Shown: positions 17,150 through 27,005 of the stretch, piece after piece
How the letters are laid out: every line of letters starts with the position of its first letter
Position numbering within the stretch: the stretch's first letter is position 1
Position numbers and translations under genes: made by a program
The notes under the pieces: generated by a model
Seen by the model: the letters and a program-made list of their open reading frames with translations, nothing else
Told to the model about the DNA's origin: nothing
Database searches by the model: none
Source of the DNA: Arcicella sp040387735
Lineage (GTDB): Bacteria > Bacteroidota > Bacteroidia > Cytophagales > Spirosomataceae
Length of the DNA: 64,000 nucleotides
Direction: 5' to 3'
Assembly (NCBI GenBank): GCA_040387735.1
Contig: JAZKDE010000027.1
Span: 1-64,000 of the forward strand

Positions 17150-20100
17150 ATGCGTTGGTCACATAAAACAAAGGAAGATTTAATTATCGAAATCCGTCAT
17201 CTCAAAAAGGAGTTACGAGTATTGGAAGTTAATGAAAGAGAAGGCGAAATGCCACTTTCTATGGCTTCTGAATTAGAAAAAACGGTTGAAAATCTCAACT
17301 TGGTTGGAATCGTTTTGGAAGATAATGGCACAATTGTATTTTGTAATGCCTTTGCTCTCAAGATGTTGGGGTATAGTGCGGATGAATTGGTGGGCAAAAA
17401 TTTCTTTGATGTTATTGTTCCTATTGAGGATAGGGAGCAGCGGATTAAATCTTTCAAAGATGCAATGGATAAGGGAGGTTTGTTTGACCAAAAAGAGCGT
17501 ACAATGCTTACGAAGTCGAACCAAATTCGTTTTNNNNNNNNNNGGAACTCAATTCTACAATTTTCAATGATGCAACCGAAGAGGTTCGTTATCTGACCGT
17601 TATCGGTGAGGATGTTACTGAGCGACGAAAAGTTTCGGAAGCTCTTTCTCGTTCCAATGCTCAACTACAAGATTTAATTAATAATACTTCCGATTTAATT
17701 CAGATTATCAGTATTTCTGGGCGATTTTTGTATGTCAACAAAGCGTGGCTCGAAAATACAGGTTATGAGTCGGACGAATTGGCGAGTTTAAGATTGAAAG
17801 ATATTCTTCATCCAGATTTTGCGGAAGAAGCTCTTTTGAAGTTTGATAAAATTAAAAACGGAGAAAAAATCGCCGATGTAGAAGTTGTTTTCCGAAGAAA
17901 AGACGGACGACGATTATACCTTTCTGGTTCGGTAAACTGCCGATATGAAAAAGATGTTCCAACGGCTTTTCGTTGTATTTTTCACAATTCAACTGCCAAA
18001 GTTCGGGCGGAACGCTCTTCAAATTTATACGCCAGTATTGCTCAAGCAACGATTCGCTCCACAAATTTGGACGATTTGTACGTCAATATTCACGAAGAAT
18101 TGGGCAAAGTAATTGATGTGAAAAACTTTTTTATCGCTCAATACGATTCTGATAAATCTTACCTTTATTTTCCGTATTACATCGACGAATATTTTGATAG
18201 TCGTGTTCATTTTACCAAAAGAAAATTGGGAAATGGCTTGACTGAATACGCCATTGCAGCCAATAAACCGCTGATTCTCCGTGACGAAGATATTTATAAA
18301 TTAGCCGAAGAAAAAACGATTTACCTCTATGGAGTAGTACCAAAAGTAATGATTTGTGTGCCTTTACGCATTGGAAATCGAGTTACGGGGATTATTGGTT
18401 TAAAATCTTATGAGCGTCAAAATAAATATGAACAGCGAGATTTAGTTCTGTTGGATTTCATTTCTGGACAAGTTGCTCTTGCAATTGCTCGTAAACAAGC
18501 CGAGGATATGCTCGCTCGTGAGACGGCCCGTTTAACCGCTATTATTGAAGGAAGTTCACATTTAATGTGGTCGGTGAACCGCAGAATGCTTTTGACTTCT
18601 TTTAATCAAGAATATGCTCAACTCATTGAAAATCAATTGGGTGTAAAAGCACAATTGACGCTTAGTACCGAAAAAATGGGTTTCAGAATGGTGTCTCAAA
18701 CAGACCGTAGGGTTTTAGAAGACAAATATAAATCTGCTTTTAAAGGTGAACAACAGCATTTTGAGGTACAATTGGATTCGCCCGATGGAGAAGAAAAATG
18801 GGTGGAAGTTTACCTCAACCCAATCCTAAATAATGGAAATATTGAAGAAGTTTCGGGTATTGGTCGTGATATTACCGATTTGAAAAAATATCAACAGGAT
18901 ATTGTAAAAGCAAAAGAGGAAGCCGAGCGTTCTTTGAAAGTGAAAGAGCGTTTTTTAGCGAATATGAGTCACGAAATCCGCACGCCAATGAACGGAGTGA
19001 TTGGGATGATTGATTTGATGATTGACACGCCGCTCAACGAAGAACAAAAAGATTACGTTCAAACCATCAAAAAATCTTCGGAGACGCTTTTACACATTCT
19101 GAATGATATTTTAGATTTAGCAAAAATTGAGGCTGGGAAAATGGCTCTTCACGAAGCTCCGTTGGTTTTTAAAGATGTTTTTGACCGTCTTCAAGCATTG
19201 TTTTCACAATTAGCGATTGTTAAAAACAATAAAATTATCTGTGAATTTGACGAAAACCTTCCCGAATTTGTCATTGCGGATGAAACTCGTTTACTTCAAA
19301 TTCTTTCAAATTTTACCTCAAATGCTTTGAAGTTTACCGAAAATGGAACGGTAATCATTAAAGCAAATTTGGTGGAAAAAAGAGGCAAATTTAATCGGAT
19401 AAAAGTAGAAGTTACCGATTCTGGTATTGGAATTACGGAAGAAAATTTAAAAATTCTTTTCAATGCTTTCCAACAAGTGGATAATTCTACTAAAAAATCT
19501 TTTGGTGGAACGGGTTTAGGTTTGGCAATTTCTAAAGAATTATGTCGAATGATGAAAGGAGAAGTGGGCGTACATTCTGAATGGGGAAAAGGTTCTACTT
19601 TCTGGTTTACCATCGAAATTAAACAAACCGACATCAGTCCGATGATGGCGAAAAAAGATGAACCAGCTTACCAAGTTGTTAATCATTTTCAAGAATATCA
19701 TCCTTATTTATTGGTAGTGGATGACAATGCGACCAACCGAAAAGTAGCGAGTGAAATTCTAAGAAAATCGGGTTGTGAAGTTATTACGGCAGATTCTGGA
19801 CAAAAAGCCATTGATTTAGTCAAGGCTTCTATTTTGGAAAAACCATTTGATATTATTTTTATGGATATTCAAATGCCAGAAATGGATGGAGTGGAAACTA
19901 CTCAACATTTGCGGGATTTGAAGGTTAGTTTGCCGCCAATTATTGCCATGACAGCTTATGCGATGAAAGAAGATCGTGACCGTTTTTTGGCAAATGGCAT
20001 GAATGATTATGTTCCAAAACCAATTCGAGCCGAGATATTAGTGAGAAAAGTTGCGGAGTGGGTTAGTAAAAAAACGGTAGTCGCAGTTCAGCAATTCAAT

Positions 20101-20544
20101 AAAGAATCTTCAGCCATTAATAATCAAAAAGCATCCACAAAACCAGTAACAATTACTGAGGTGCAGGAATCTAAACAACAATTGATTCCAGAAAATTTAC
20201 ATATTCTTGATGCCGAAATTATTAGACAATTATCCGATAGTGTTGGTGGAGATATGAGTTTTGTTTCCTCAATCCTCGAAGGTTTTGAAGAAGAAGCTAC
20301 CGAGCAAATTAACAATGCGATTGAAGGCTATAAAACTAATAATTGTAAGCAAGTACAAGGAGAGTTACATACGTTAAAAGGTAATGCTGGAACGTTAGGA
20401 GCCATGCGTTTGCACGAAATCACCAGAATAATTGAGGAGAAAGCGAAACACTGTGATTTCCAATTATTTGAAAAAGAGGTTCTAATTTTGCAGGAAGAAT
20501 TTGAAAAATTCAAAAAAGAATTGGTAAAAATGGGGGAGGGGTAA
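17150..20544 (+). CDS. PAS/GAF hybrid sensor histidine kinase with receiver and Hpt domains (interrupted by sequence gap)
   Basis: I read this as one gene, split by the 10-N gap at 17534-17543; the frame differs by one step on the two sides, so the gap length is not exact. After the gap the right frame resumes at 17545 (ELNSTIFNDATEEV), well before the ATG at 17728. Domains in order: PAS (nt about 17290-17620), PAS (17680-17990), GAF (18010-18500), PAS (18520-18890), HisKA (SHEIRTPMNG at 18967), HATPase_c (19270-19625; NALKFT, DSGIGI, GTGLGLAI), receiver (phospho-Asp codon 19864, FMDIQMPEMDG), and Hpt (His codon 20368, LHTLKGNAGTLGA). No membrane helix is seen, so it is a cytoplasmic phosphorelay kinase. 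The signal is unknown. Confidence 0.9.
17534..17543. other. Assembly gap (10 N) inside the hybrid kinase gene
   Basis: Ten N bases mark a scaffold gap of unknown true length in the first PAS domain of the kinase gene. Confidence 0.99.
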
Positions 20545-20668
20545 TACGGAGAAAAGGGTTTTAAAAGCTAAAATAAGTTAAAGGCAAACATCAACAAGTT
20601 CAAAAACAGTGTAAAGTATTTGGTGGGAAATTGAACTTGAAAAGTTAGAATACAATAAACTCTAAAGC

Positions 20669-20885
20669 GTTGTGGAGCAGTGCGCCGCCCCGCCCCACAA
20701 CATACGAATTTAACTTTGGCGGATTTTTCAACTAAAATGAGGGTATAACATGGCGGTGTTATACCCCGTATTACTACGGTTCGGTGGCGGTTCGCCGTAG
20801 CCTCATGTCAGTAGTTTGGGAATATTTAATATTGTTGAACTAAACCCCGATGTGTAACAGAAATAATACAACACTGCTACTGACA
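20669..20885. other. GC-rich structured intergenic block (candidate RNA or repeat element)
   Basis: This part of a 676-bp gap with no gene is much richer in GC than the surroundings and holds four successive stems: GTTGTGG/CCACAAC (20669-20701), GGGTATAACA/TGTTATACCC (20741-20766), CTACGG/CCGTAG (20774-20800) and TGTCAGTAG/CTACTGACA (20806-20885). No ORF fits. It resembles an interspersed intergenic element or a structured RNA. The rest of the gap (20886-21219) is plain AT-rich sequence in which I see nothing beyond a short ATACACTCG direct repeat near 20942. Confidence 0.5.
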
Positions 20886-21219
20886 GAATCTTTCGATGTT
20901 TATAAATAATACATCATAAAATACAATAGTAAGGAATTCTTAATACACTCGATACACTCGTTTGTGTAATCCTGCGTAAAAATTATCAATTAATCTTAAT
21001 TCTACAAGCAATTCATGGATAATTTTATGTTAAGCGTATCTATATGAATTTAATATAAATAAATTATTAAACTTAAATATTGTAAGTATTTGATATTCAG
21101 TGTTTTAAATTTAATATGCGTATTCGTCAATAATACATGATATATTATAAAAAAAGAAATATTAAATTTCCTGTTTAGAAAACTATATTAAAATCAATCA
21201 TTTCATAAATCAATAAATA

Positions 21220-22425
21220 ATGAAAATCACTACTCGAATTCAATTAATGCTCATGATGTTTCTGATGTTTTGTACGTGGGGAGCGTGGTACGGACAAATG
21301 GGCAAGTACCTTTTTACAACTTTAAAAGCTTCTGGCGACCAAATTGGTAGTGCTTATGCTACTTTTTCTATTGCTTCAATATTTGCTCCGTTTTTTGTGG
21401 GAATGATTGCTGACCGCTATTTTTCTGCTCAGAAGGTAATGGGTATTTTGAATTTATTGGGAGCCGTTATTTTATATTTCTTAATTCAGAATCAAGACCC
21501 TGATACTTTCTTTTGGTATATTTTAGCTTATACAATCACTTTTGCTCCTAATTTGGCATTATCAAGTTCAATTGCCATGAACCAAATGAAAGACCCAGGC
21601 AAAGAGTTTCCTGCCATTCGAGTTTTAGGAACAATTGCTTGGATTGTAGTAACTAATATTATCGGTTTTTACGGGTTTGGTGATAAAGTGACTATTTTCC
21701 AAATTGCCATGTTTACGTCGATTGCTTGGGGACTTTTTGCTTTTACTTTGCCTGATACGCCTCCTAAAGCAACAGGGCCTGCTACTATTTCTCAAATCTT
21801 GGGAACGGATGCTTTTGTACTTTTCAAAGATCGTTCATTCTTGATTTTCTTTATATCATCGGTATTGGTTTGTATTCCCTTGGCATTCTATTACGCTCAT
21901 GCAAACTTGTCGCTCACAGAATCTAACATGACCAATGTTGAGAATAAAATGTCGCTTGGACAAGCATCTGAGGTACTTTTTATGTTACTTATTCCTTTTG
22001 CTTTACAAAAATTTGGCATTAAAAAAATGCTTATTGTAGGTTTAGTAGCGTGGATTGTCCGATTCTTATGTTTTGGAAATGGTGATGGCATTTCTTCAGA
22101 ATGGATCTTGTATTTGGCCATTATCTTACACGGGGTTTGCTACGATTTCTTCTTTGTAACAGGACAAATTTATACTGATAACAAGGCAGGTGATAAAATT
22201 AAAAATTCGGCTCAAGGACTCATTACATTGGCAACTTATGGCGTTGGAATGGGAATTGGCTCTAAAATTTCGGGACTCGTTCTCGAAAAATATACTCTCC
22301 AAGATGCTGCTGGTGCAGTAACAGGTCATAATTGGAATGGCGTTTGGATGGTGCCTGCGGGTATTGCGGCTGTGGTATTGGTATTGTTCGTTATATTTTT
22401 TAATGATAATAAGAAAAGTGCTTAG
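21220..22425 (+). CDS. Nucleoside:H+ symporter family MFS transporter
   Basis: A 401-aa protein with about 12 membrane segments. The N-terminus (MLMMFLMFCTWGAWYGQMGKY), the loop FVGMIADRYFSAQKVMG and the motif AIRVLGTIAWIV match the NupG/XapB-type nucleoside:H+ symporters, a branch of the major facilitator superfamily. It would import nucleosides or a related compound across the inner membrane. In Bacteroidota this family often sits, as here, next to Gfo/Idh/MocA oxidoreductases and sugar genes, so the true substrate may be a sugar derivative. A hairpin follows the stop codon. Confidence 0.85.
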   Translation: MKITTRIQLMLMMFLMFCTWGAWYGQMGKYLFTTLKASGDQIGSAYATFSIASIFAPFFVGMIADRYFSAQKVMGILNLLGAVILYFLIQNQDPDTFFWYILAYTITFAPNLALSSSIAMNQMKDPGKEFPAIRVLGTIAWIVVTNIIGFYGFGDKVTIFQIAMFTSIAWGLFAFTLPDTPPKATGPATISQILGTDAFVLFKDRSFLIFFISSVLVCIPLAFYYAHANLSLTESNMTNVENKMSLGQASEVLFMLLIPFALQKFGIKKMLIVGLVAWIVRFLCFGNGDGISSEWILYLAIILHGVCYDFFFVTGQIYTDNKAGDKIKNSAQGLITLATYGVGMGIGSKISGLVLEKYTLQDAAGAVTGHNWNGVWMVPAGIAAVVLVLFVIFFNDNKKSA

Positions 22426-22437
22426 GCAATTTATTCC

Positions 22438-22490
22438 ATTTTACTTGAACCATAATTTGTGTGTTTCCATAATTACGGTTCAAGTAAAAT
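22438..22490 (+). terminator. Long hairpin between transporter and oxidoreductase genes
   Basis: A 20-bp stem with one mismatched or wobble position (ATTTTACTTGAACCATAATT and partner) closes a 13-nt loop, 13 bp after the transporter stop. There is no long T run, so it may attenuate or protect the upstream message rather than end it. Confidence 0.55.
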
Positions 22491-22555
22491 ATCAACTTCT
22501 GAATTCAGAAACCTGAATTTTCTTGACTCATTGCTCTTCGTTAAACGTTAATTTT

Positions 22556-23761
22556 ATGGCAAAAGTTTGTATTCTTGGTGGTGGCTTTATCGGGCGTTTC
22601 TATGCCGATTCATTGCACGGACAACGTGGACGTGACCGTGTACAAGTGGTTTACGCTCGTCGTGAGGAAACTGCTCAACGTTTTGCCGCCGATTACGCTA
22701 TTCCACATTTTACTACTTCGATGGAGGAGGCAATCGCTCATTCTGAAACTGAAGTAGTTGTCATTGCTCTGCCAAATCATATTCATGAGGAGGCAGTTAT
22801 GCTTTGTGTAAAATATAAAAAAGCAGTTTTATGTACAAAACCACTTGGAAGAACTGCCGAAGAAGCTTTACGTATAACCAAAGCGTGTGAAGAAGCGGGT
22901 GTTTTTGGAGGATATTTAGAAGATCTTTGTTATACTCCTAAATTTTTAAAGTCATTGCAGAGTGTAAAAAATGGGACTATCGGTAGAATTTTATGGGCAA
23001 AATCTCGTGAAACTCATCCTGGTCCGCATTCGGATTGGTTTTGGAATATTGAAATGGCAGGTGGTGGAGCTATTCTTGATTTAGGTTGTCATTGTATTGA
23101 AATTGCTCGAAATTTTATTGGAAAGGATATTAGACCCGTTGAAGTGATGTGTTGGGCGGATACCCAAGTAAAACCTATTGATGCTGAAGACCATGCGATT
23201 GGTTTGGTGAAATACGAAAACGGGGCAATTGGTCAATTTGAAGTCTCTTGGACATTTAGAGGTGGTATGGATTTGAGGGATGAAGTAATGGGAACTGAAG
23301 GGACAATTTGGGTAAATACTTTCTTGAGAACGGGTTTTGAAATGTTTACAACAGGAAAAGGAGATGGTGGATATGTGGCCGAAAAAGCCGAATCTGCCAC
23401 TGGTTGGCTTTTTCCAGTTGGTGATGAAGCTCACGAGTTAGGTTATACCAATATGTTCACCGATATGTTTAATGCCATCGAAGAAGGACGCAGCCCGCAA
23501 GAAAGTTTTTATGATGGATATGTTGTCAATGCGATTATTGATGCAGCTTATAAATCTGCTAAAACGAAATTATGGGAACCTGTTAATTTACCAGAGTGGC
23601 GTGGACAAGTGGATGTTAAGAAGCCTTCCGTTTATCAAGAATACGATGCTGACCATTGGCTTATTAAGAAAGAATTATTGCCAAATGGCGACGAGAAGGT
23701 AATTTTGAAGAAAAAAATAACAGGCGAAATTATTGAAATTGAAAAGCTAAATCTTAAATAA
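22556..23761 (+). CDS. Gfo/Idh/MocA family oxidoreductase
   Basis: The protein is 401 aa from the ATG at 22556 (MAKVCILGGG); the frame opens 11 codons earlier, but the Rossmann motif fixes the start. The NAD(P)-binding fold is VCILGGGFIGRFYADSL, and the family's catalytic stretch is CTKPLGRTAEEA (EKP-like Lys-Pro). The C-terminal half is the usual alpha/beta domain (AGGGAILDLGCHCIEIARNF). Such enzymes oxidise or reduce sugars and cyclitols with NAD(P)H. The neighbouring transporter suggests that both act on the same imported compound. The last 50 residues, after the typical fold, are Lys-rich and charged. Confidence 0.92.
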   Translation: MAKVCILGGGFIGRFYADSLHGQRGRDRVQVVYARREETAQRFAADYAIPHFTTSMEEAIAHSETEVVVIALPNHIHEEAVMLCVKYKKAVLCTKPLGRTAEEALRITKACEEAGVFGGYLEDLCYTPKFLKSLQSVKNGTIGRILWAKSRETHPGPHSDWFWNIEMAGGGAILDLGCHCIEIARNFIGKDIRPVEVMCWADTQVKPIDAEDHAIGLVKYENGAIGQFEVSWTFRGGMDLRDEVMGTEGTIWVNTFLRTGFEMFTTGKGDGGYVAEKAESATGWLFPVGDEAHELGYTNMFTDMFNAIEEGRSPQESFYDGYVVNAIIDAAYKSAKTKLWEPVNLPEWRGQVDVKKPSVYQEYDADHWLIKKELLPNGDEKVILKKKITGEIIEIEKLNLK

Positions 23762-23764
23762 ATT

Positions 23765-23855
23765 GTTGAAAAATATTTGTCTTGTGCGGGTAATTAATTT
23801 TCTTAATAGCCGCCACTATCAGTTTCAACCAATTCCCCTACACAAGATAAATATT
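23765..23855. repeat. Two crossing inverted repeats after the oxidoreductase gene
   Basis: GTTGAAA (23765-23771) pairs with TTTCAAC (23823-23829), and AATATTTGTCTTGTG (23772-23786) pairs with CACAAGATAAATATT (23841-23855, one G-U). The pairings cross, as in an H-type pseudoknot. No T run follows. Confidence 0.4.
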
Positions 23856-23875
23856 GATTTATATTCTTTATTTTA

Positions 23876-24139
23876 TTAGATATTTGAGTCATCTTGGGCT
23901 TGATGTTCAGTATTTTTTACTTCTGGAATAACTGCTATTTGTTCTATTAGTTCGGTTAATCTCAAATCAGACGACCTCAGTTTAAAAACATTATCCATCA
24001 GTCTCACACCCTTCAAACTGTCGTATTCGGGGGCAAGTTCAATAATCTTTTGTCTCCAATTATTGGGAAGGAATTCCTTACAGGCTTTAATTCTACTTTT
24101 TAGAATATCAGACGTTTTTTTTAAGTCTTTTAGCGGCAT
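23876..24139 (-). CDS. Small protein of unknown function, divergent from an XRE regulator
   Basis: An 87-aa polar protein (MPLKDLKKTSDILKSRIKAC...). The N-terminal part is basic and predicted helical, with a FLPNNWRQKI motif; the middle has a VRLMDNVFKLRSSDLRLTE segment and the tail is acidic. I do not recognise a family. It faces the XRE gene head to head across 293 bp, an arrangement common for small regulator pairs. The ORF has an ATG start and looks real by its amino-acid composition, but the evidence is modest. Confidence 0.55.
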   Translation of the reverse strand: MPLKDLKKTSDILKSRIKACKEFLPNNWRQKIIELAPEYDSLKGVRLMDNVFKLRSSDLRLTELIEQIAVIPEVKNTEHQAQDDSNI

Positions 24140-24155
24140 ATAGTGATAAAATAAT

Positions 24156-24189
24156 TATATTTGTGTTCGACATATTCTGTTAGACACAA
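24156..24189 (+). promoter_or_regulatory. Candidate promoter and operator of the XRE locus
   Basis: TATATTTG (24156-24163) matches the TAnnTTTG -7 box. The following imperfect inverted repeat TTGTGTTCGACA / TGTTAGACACAA (24161-24189) could be a regulator-binding site. A transcript from here would have a leader of about 260 nt before the XRE gene; that leader is AT-rich with nothing else seen. Confidence 0.35.
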
Positions 24190-24432
24190 AATGGATATTA
24201 GGTATATATTGTGTGTTTAATAATCAAACTAACTTTAAAGGCAATAAAAATAAGTGTGTATTTTGAATTGAATTTACTCTAAATATTGTTTTAGCATGAA
24301 GAGTATTTTCTGTACAAAACTATAATTTTATGAGTATAACTCAAAATAAAATTAAGTAAATTATTGAAGTTTATTTTCAATATTAAGAAATAGCTTAGTT
24401 AGGGAATAAATTTCTTTACGATAGGTAAATAT

Positions 24433-24765
24433 ATGAATCGGATTGAAGATAAAATTAGAGTATTAGTAGCTGAAAAAGGTATAACATTGCTACAATTAGC
24501 CACCCAATCAGATATTACGGAGGCTACTTTGCACGCAATCTTGAATAGGAATGATGCAAAATATTCCCAATTAAGTAGAATTGCAGAAACATTAGAGGTA
24601 AGTGTCTCTTACATTGTGGGAGAAACCACTATCAAAAATATTTCAGTTGTTCAAGAGCCACAAACGGGTTACGTCGCAATTAAAGCGGATGAAGTGATAG
24701 AGATGCAAAAGCAAATTATTGAATTGCAAAGTAAATTATTGAATAGAGAGGCTTCAAATAATTAG
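24433..24765 (+). CDS. XRE-family helix-turn-helix regulator
   Basis: A 110-aa protein with an N-terminal HTH_3/XRE DNA-binding domain (residues about 5-62: VAEKGITLLQLATQSDITEATLHAIL, then KYSQLSRIAETLEVSVSYIVGE). The C-terminal 35 residues (VIEMQKQIIELQSKLLN) look like a short coiled coil for dimerisation. It probably represses itself and the divergent small gene. No toxin is recognised nearby. A strong terminator follows. Confidence 0.88.
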   Translation: MNRIEDKIRVLVAEKGITLLQLATQSDITEATLHAILNRNDAKYSQLSRIAETLEVSVSYIVGETTIKNISVVQEPQTGYVAIKADEVIEMQKQIIELQSKLLNREASNN

Positions 24766-24783
24766 AAAATTTCTCATAATAAT

Positions 24784-24824
24784 AAAAAAGCTCAAAGATT
24801 GTAACTCAATTTTTGAGCTTTTTT
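24784..24824. terminator. Bidirectional terminator
   Basis: A stem AAAAAAGCTCAAA against TTTGAGCTTTTTT lies between the convergent XRE and acyltransferase genes, with T runs on both strands. Confidence 0.85.
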
Positions 24825-24825
24825 A

Positions 24826-25974
24826 TTAGCGGTTAAACCTGTTTTTTAATTTTAAAAGTGGCGTTTCGATAAATCGGAATGAGAATTCGCAAACGATAAT
24901 CGTTAACAATACTGCGGATGGGTAAAGGAGAAGATTAAAATTAAGTGGGCTAATATTTTTACCCAAAAAATAGTGAATAGTATTTACACAAAGCACAATA
25001 ACTGCGGGGTGATAAATGTATATTCCGTAGGAAATTTTGCCCAGATAATGAATGACTTTTTGCTCTAAATAAATAAGAGAATTTGGGTTTTGCGAAACAT
25101 TGAGAATGAAAAAACAAAAGAATACTCCGTAAAACTCCATATTGAAACCTGGCACGTGAAAGCCCGTTCCTAACATCAAAGCCAAAATAGAATACCCAAT
25201 TACTTGAACGTCTTTTCGGAATAATACAGCTAATATTTTCTTTTTCTCTGCGAAAATTAAATAAGCTCCAATTCCGCCAATCATCATCGTTAATATTCGA
25301 AATTGACTAAAAAATAACTCAGTTCCTTCTTGGATTTTCTGCTTGGTTATTTCATCTATATTGCTGATTTTGAAGATGTAAAGCCAAATTATTCCTAAGA
25401 TTGTTAGAAAAATAGTAAGCAATTTAAAGAATGTTTTTAATGGGTTTTTGCTTTTGATAATCCAAGGCCAAATAGCGTAAAATTGCTCTTCCACACCCAC
25501 CGACCACGTTTGAGCACACAAATAAGGCGAGCGGAAAAAGACAAAACCAATATTGGGTAAAAACAATAAAAAGAAAGGTAATCTTTTGAAAAAATCGGCA
25601 TCAAAATAATACTGGTCACGAAGTGGCTCATTGAAAATAGGAATTACTGGAAAAACGAAAAATCCCAATAACACAATGATAAAATAAAGCGGCCAGATTC
25701 GGAGGATTCGTCGAATGTAGAAATCTTTCGTTGAGATATCACCCCTACGTTGCTTCTCGCTCAATAAAAGGTAAGTTATCAAAAAACCACTCAAAACGAA
25801 AAATAATCCAACGCCTAATTTTCCCATATTTTTGATGAAAAAATTACCGTAATTGTTCTCTAAACCCATCAAATATTTTATTTGTTCGGTATGGTGTATC
25901 AACACAGAAAAAGCAGCAATGAAACGTACTCCGTTGAGATTTGGGAAATAAACAGGTTTATGTGGGCTTTGCAT
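24826..25974 (-). CDS. Acyltransferase 3 family membrane protein (OafA/YrhL type)
   Basis: A 382-aa integral membrane protein with about ten helices. The family signature is at the N-terminus: NLNGVRFIAAFSVLIHHTEQ (residues about 12-31, with the catalytic His), followed by GVGLFFVLSGFLITYLLLSE and YIRRILRIWPLYF. The motif QTWSVGVEEQFYAIWP is the usual second signature. These enzymes O-acetylate cell-surface sugars, lipid A or peptidoglycan. No glycan cluster surrounds it, so the acceptor is unknown. Confidence 0.92.
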   Translation of the reverse strand: MQSPHKPVYFPNLNGVRFIAAFSVLIHHTEQIKYLMGLENNYGNFFIKNMGKLGVGLFFVLSGFLITYLLLSEKQRRGDISTKDFYIRRILRIWPLYFIIVLLGFFVFPVIPIFNEPLRDQYYFDADFFKRLPFFLLFLPNIGFVFFRSPYLCAQTWSVGVEEQFYAIWPWIIKSKNPLKTFFKLLTIFLTILGIIWLYIFKISNIDEITKQKIQEGTELFFSQFRILTMMIGGIGAYLIFAEKKKILAVLFRKDVQVIGYSILALMLGTGFHVPGFNMEFYGVFFCFFILNVSQNPNSLIYLEQKVIHYLGKISYGIYIYHPAVIVLCVNTIHYFLGKNISPLNFNLLLYPSAVLLTIIVCEFSFRFIETPLLKLKNRFNR

Positions 25975-26018
25975 TCGTTAGTTATGAGTATCCTTATGGT
26001 TTACAAAATTACGCTTCG

Positions 26019-26026
26019 TAACTTTG
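26019..26026 (+). promoter_or_regulatory. Promoter -7 box of the DUF2132 gene
   Basis: TAACTTTG matches the TAnnTTTG consensus and lies 24 bp before the ATG at 26051; a -33 TTG is not clear. Confidence 0.4.
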
Positions 26027-26050
26027 ATTTCAAATACAACTCGCAACTCA

Positions 26051-26302
26051 ATGGAAAAACAAAAGAATAATCCTTTACACGGAGTAACATTAGAAGCCAT
26101 TTTAAATCACTTAGTGGCTTATTATGGTTGGGAAGATTTGGGCAGTCGGATAGAAATTAAATGTTTTAATATTGACCCAAGTATTAAATCAAGTTTGACT
26201 TTTCTAAGAAAAACGCCTTGGGCGAGAGAAAGAGTAGAAGGTTTGTACTTAAAAAGCTTAAGAGACATTGCGAAAGCGGAGAAGGGAAAAATAATAGAGT
26301 AA
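26051..26302 (+). CDS. DUF2132 (VF530-type) DNA-binding protein
   Basis: An 83-aa protein from the ATG at 26051. It matches the DUF2132/VF530 family almost along its whole length: NPLHGVTLEAILNHLVAYYG, CFNIDPSIKSSLTFLRKTPW and ARERVEGLY. The VF530 structure is a small helical domain thought to bind DNA. The biological role is unknown. A long inverted repeat begins right at its stop codon. Confidence 0.88.
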   Translation: MEKQKNNPLHGVTLEAILNHLVAYYGWEDLGSRIEIKCFNIDPSIKSSLTFLRKTPWARERVEGLYLKSLRDIAKAEKGKIIE

Positions 26303-26363
26303 AGAGTATAGTTTAGAGCGTTAAATGTCAACGTTTTTTTTCGTACTCTAAAATCTATACTCT
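26303..26363. repeat. Inverted repeat / bidirectional hairpin
   Basis: AGAGTATAGTTTAGAG (26303-26318) pairs imperfectly with CTCTAAAATCTATACTCT (26346-26363). The loop holds ACGTTTTTTTTCGT, itself an A/T-rich mini-hairpin. It separates the DUF2132 gene from the convergent porin gene and may act as terminator. Confidence 0.55.
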
Positions 26364-26372
26364 AATCTCGTT

Positions 26373-27005
26373 TTACAATATTCTAAGTCCCAAGGTCAAT
26401 TGCCATAGATTGCCTTTTTGGGAAAAATTGATGTTGTTTAAAGAGTTTACTCCTGCGACTTCAGAAAGGCTACCTTCGTAACGTAAATCTACCGATAACG
26501 AGCCAATATCGAGTCCACCACCCGCTTGATAACCATACGAAGCGTTCTTGAAAGAATCACCTATATTACTGGCATATTGTTTTAGGGCTTCGTCTAAACC
26601 TTTACTCGAAACGGTGAAAGATGCCATTGGACCAGCGTTTAGACGTAAAGGACCTAATTTAAAACCCACTAATAAAGGCACATCAATACTGGTATAATCA
26701 ATGGCAACGGTCTGAGCATTAGTTGATCCACTTTTTAAGATATTGATATTCCCTCCTTTTGCCGAAAAAATTAATTCGGGCTGAATAAAAATTTTACTAC
26801 CAATGCGGGCATAAATACCACCAACGTATCCCGTTTTAGTATCCAAACTTTGTTGTAAATTATCGCCAAATGACTGAGATTTAAAGTCAGTTTTTAATTG
26901 TGAAAAATTTACACCTCCACGAATTCCCAATGAAAATTGAGAATAAGATACGTTCATTTTCGCAAATGCTAAAACGAAGAGAAAGGCTAACAATTTTTTG
27001 TTCAT
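26373..27005 (-). CDS. Outer-membrane beta-barrel protein (PorT-like)
   Basis: The protein is 210 aa from the ATG at 27005; the frame opens 16 codons earlier, but MNKKLLAFLFVLAFAKMNVSYSQ is a clear signal peptide. The mature protein starts FSLGIRGGVNFSQLKTDF, typical of the OMP_b-brl_2/PorT group in Bacteroidota, and continues with strand pairs ending in the C-terminal LWQLTLGLRIL. These are small eight-stranded barrels of mostly unknown function. Confidence 0.87.
   Translation of the reverse strand: MNKKLLAFLFVLAFAKMNVSYSQFSLGIRGGVNFSQLKTDFKSQSFGDNLQQSLDTKTGYVGGIYARIGSKIFIQPELIFSAKGGNINILKSGSTNAQTVAIDYTSIDVPLLVGFKLGPLRLNAGPMASFTVSSKGLDEALKQYASNIGDSFKNASYGYQAGGGLDIGSLSVDLRYEGSLSEVAGVNSLNNINFSQKGNLWQLTLGLRIL

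Noticed and set aside
17197..17664. Minus-strand ORF across the N gap
   Set aside because: It is the mirror of the kinase gene; the plus strand shows PAS domains and the known kinase order.
20669..20885. Integron attC site
   Set aside because: The stems resemble attC in outline, but the GTTRRRY/RYYYAAC core boxes do not fit and no integrase is in the window.
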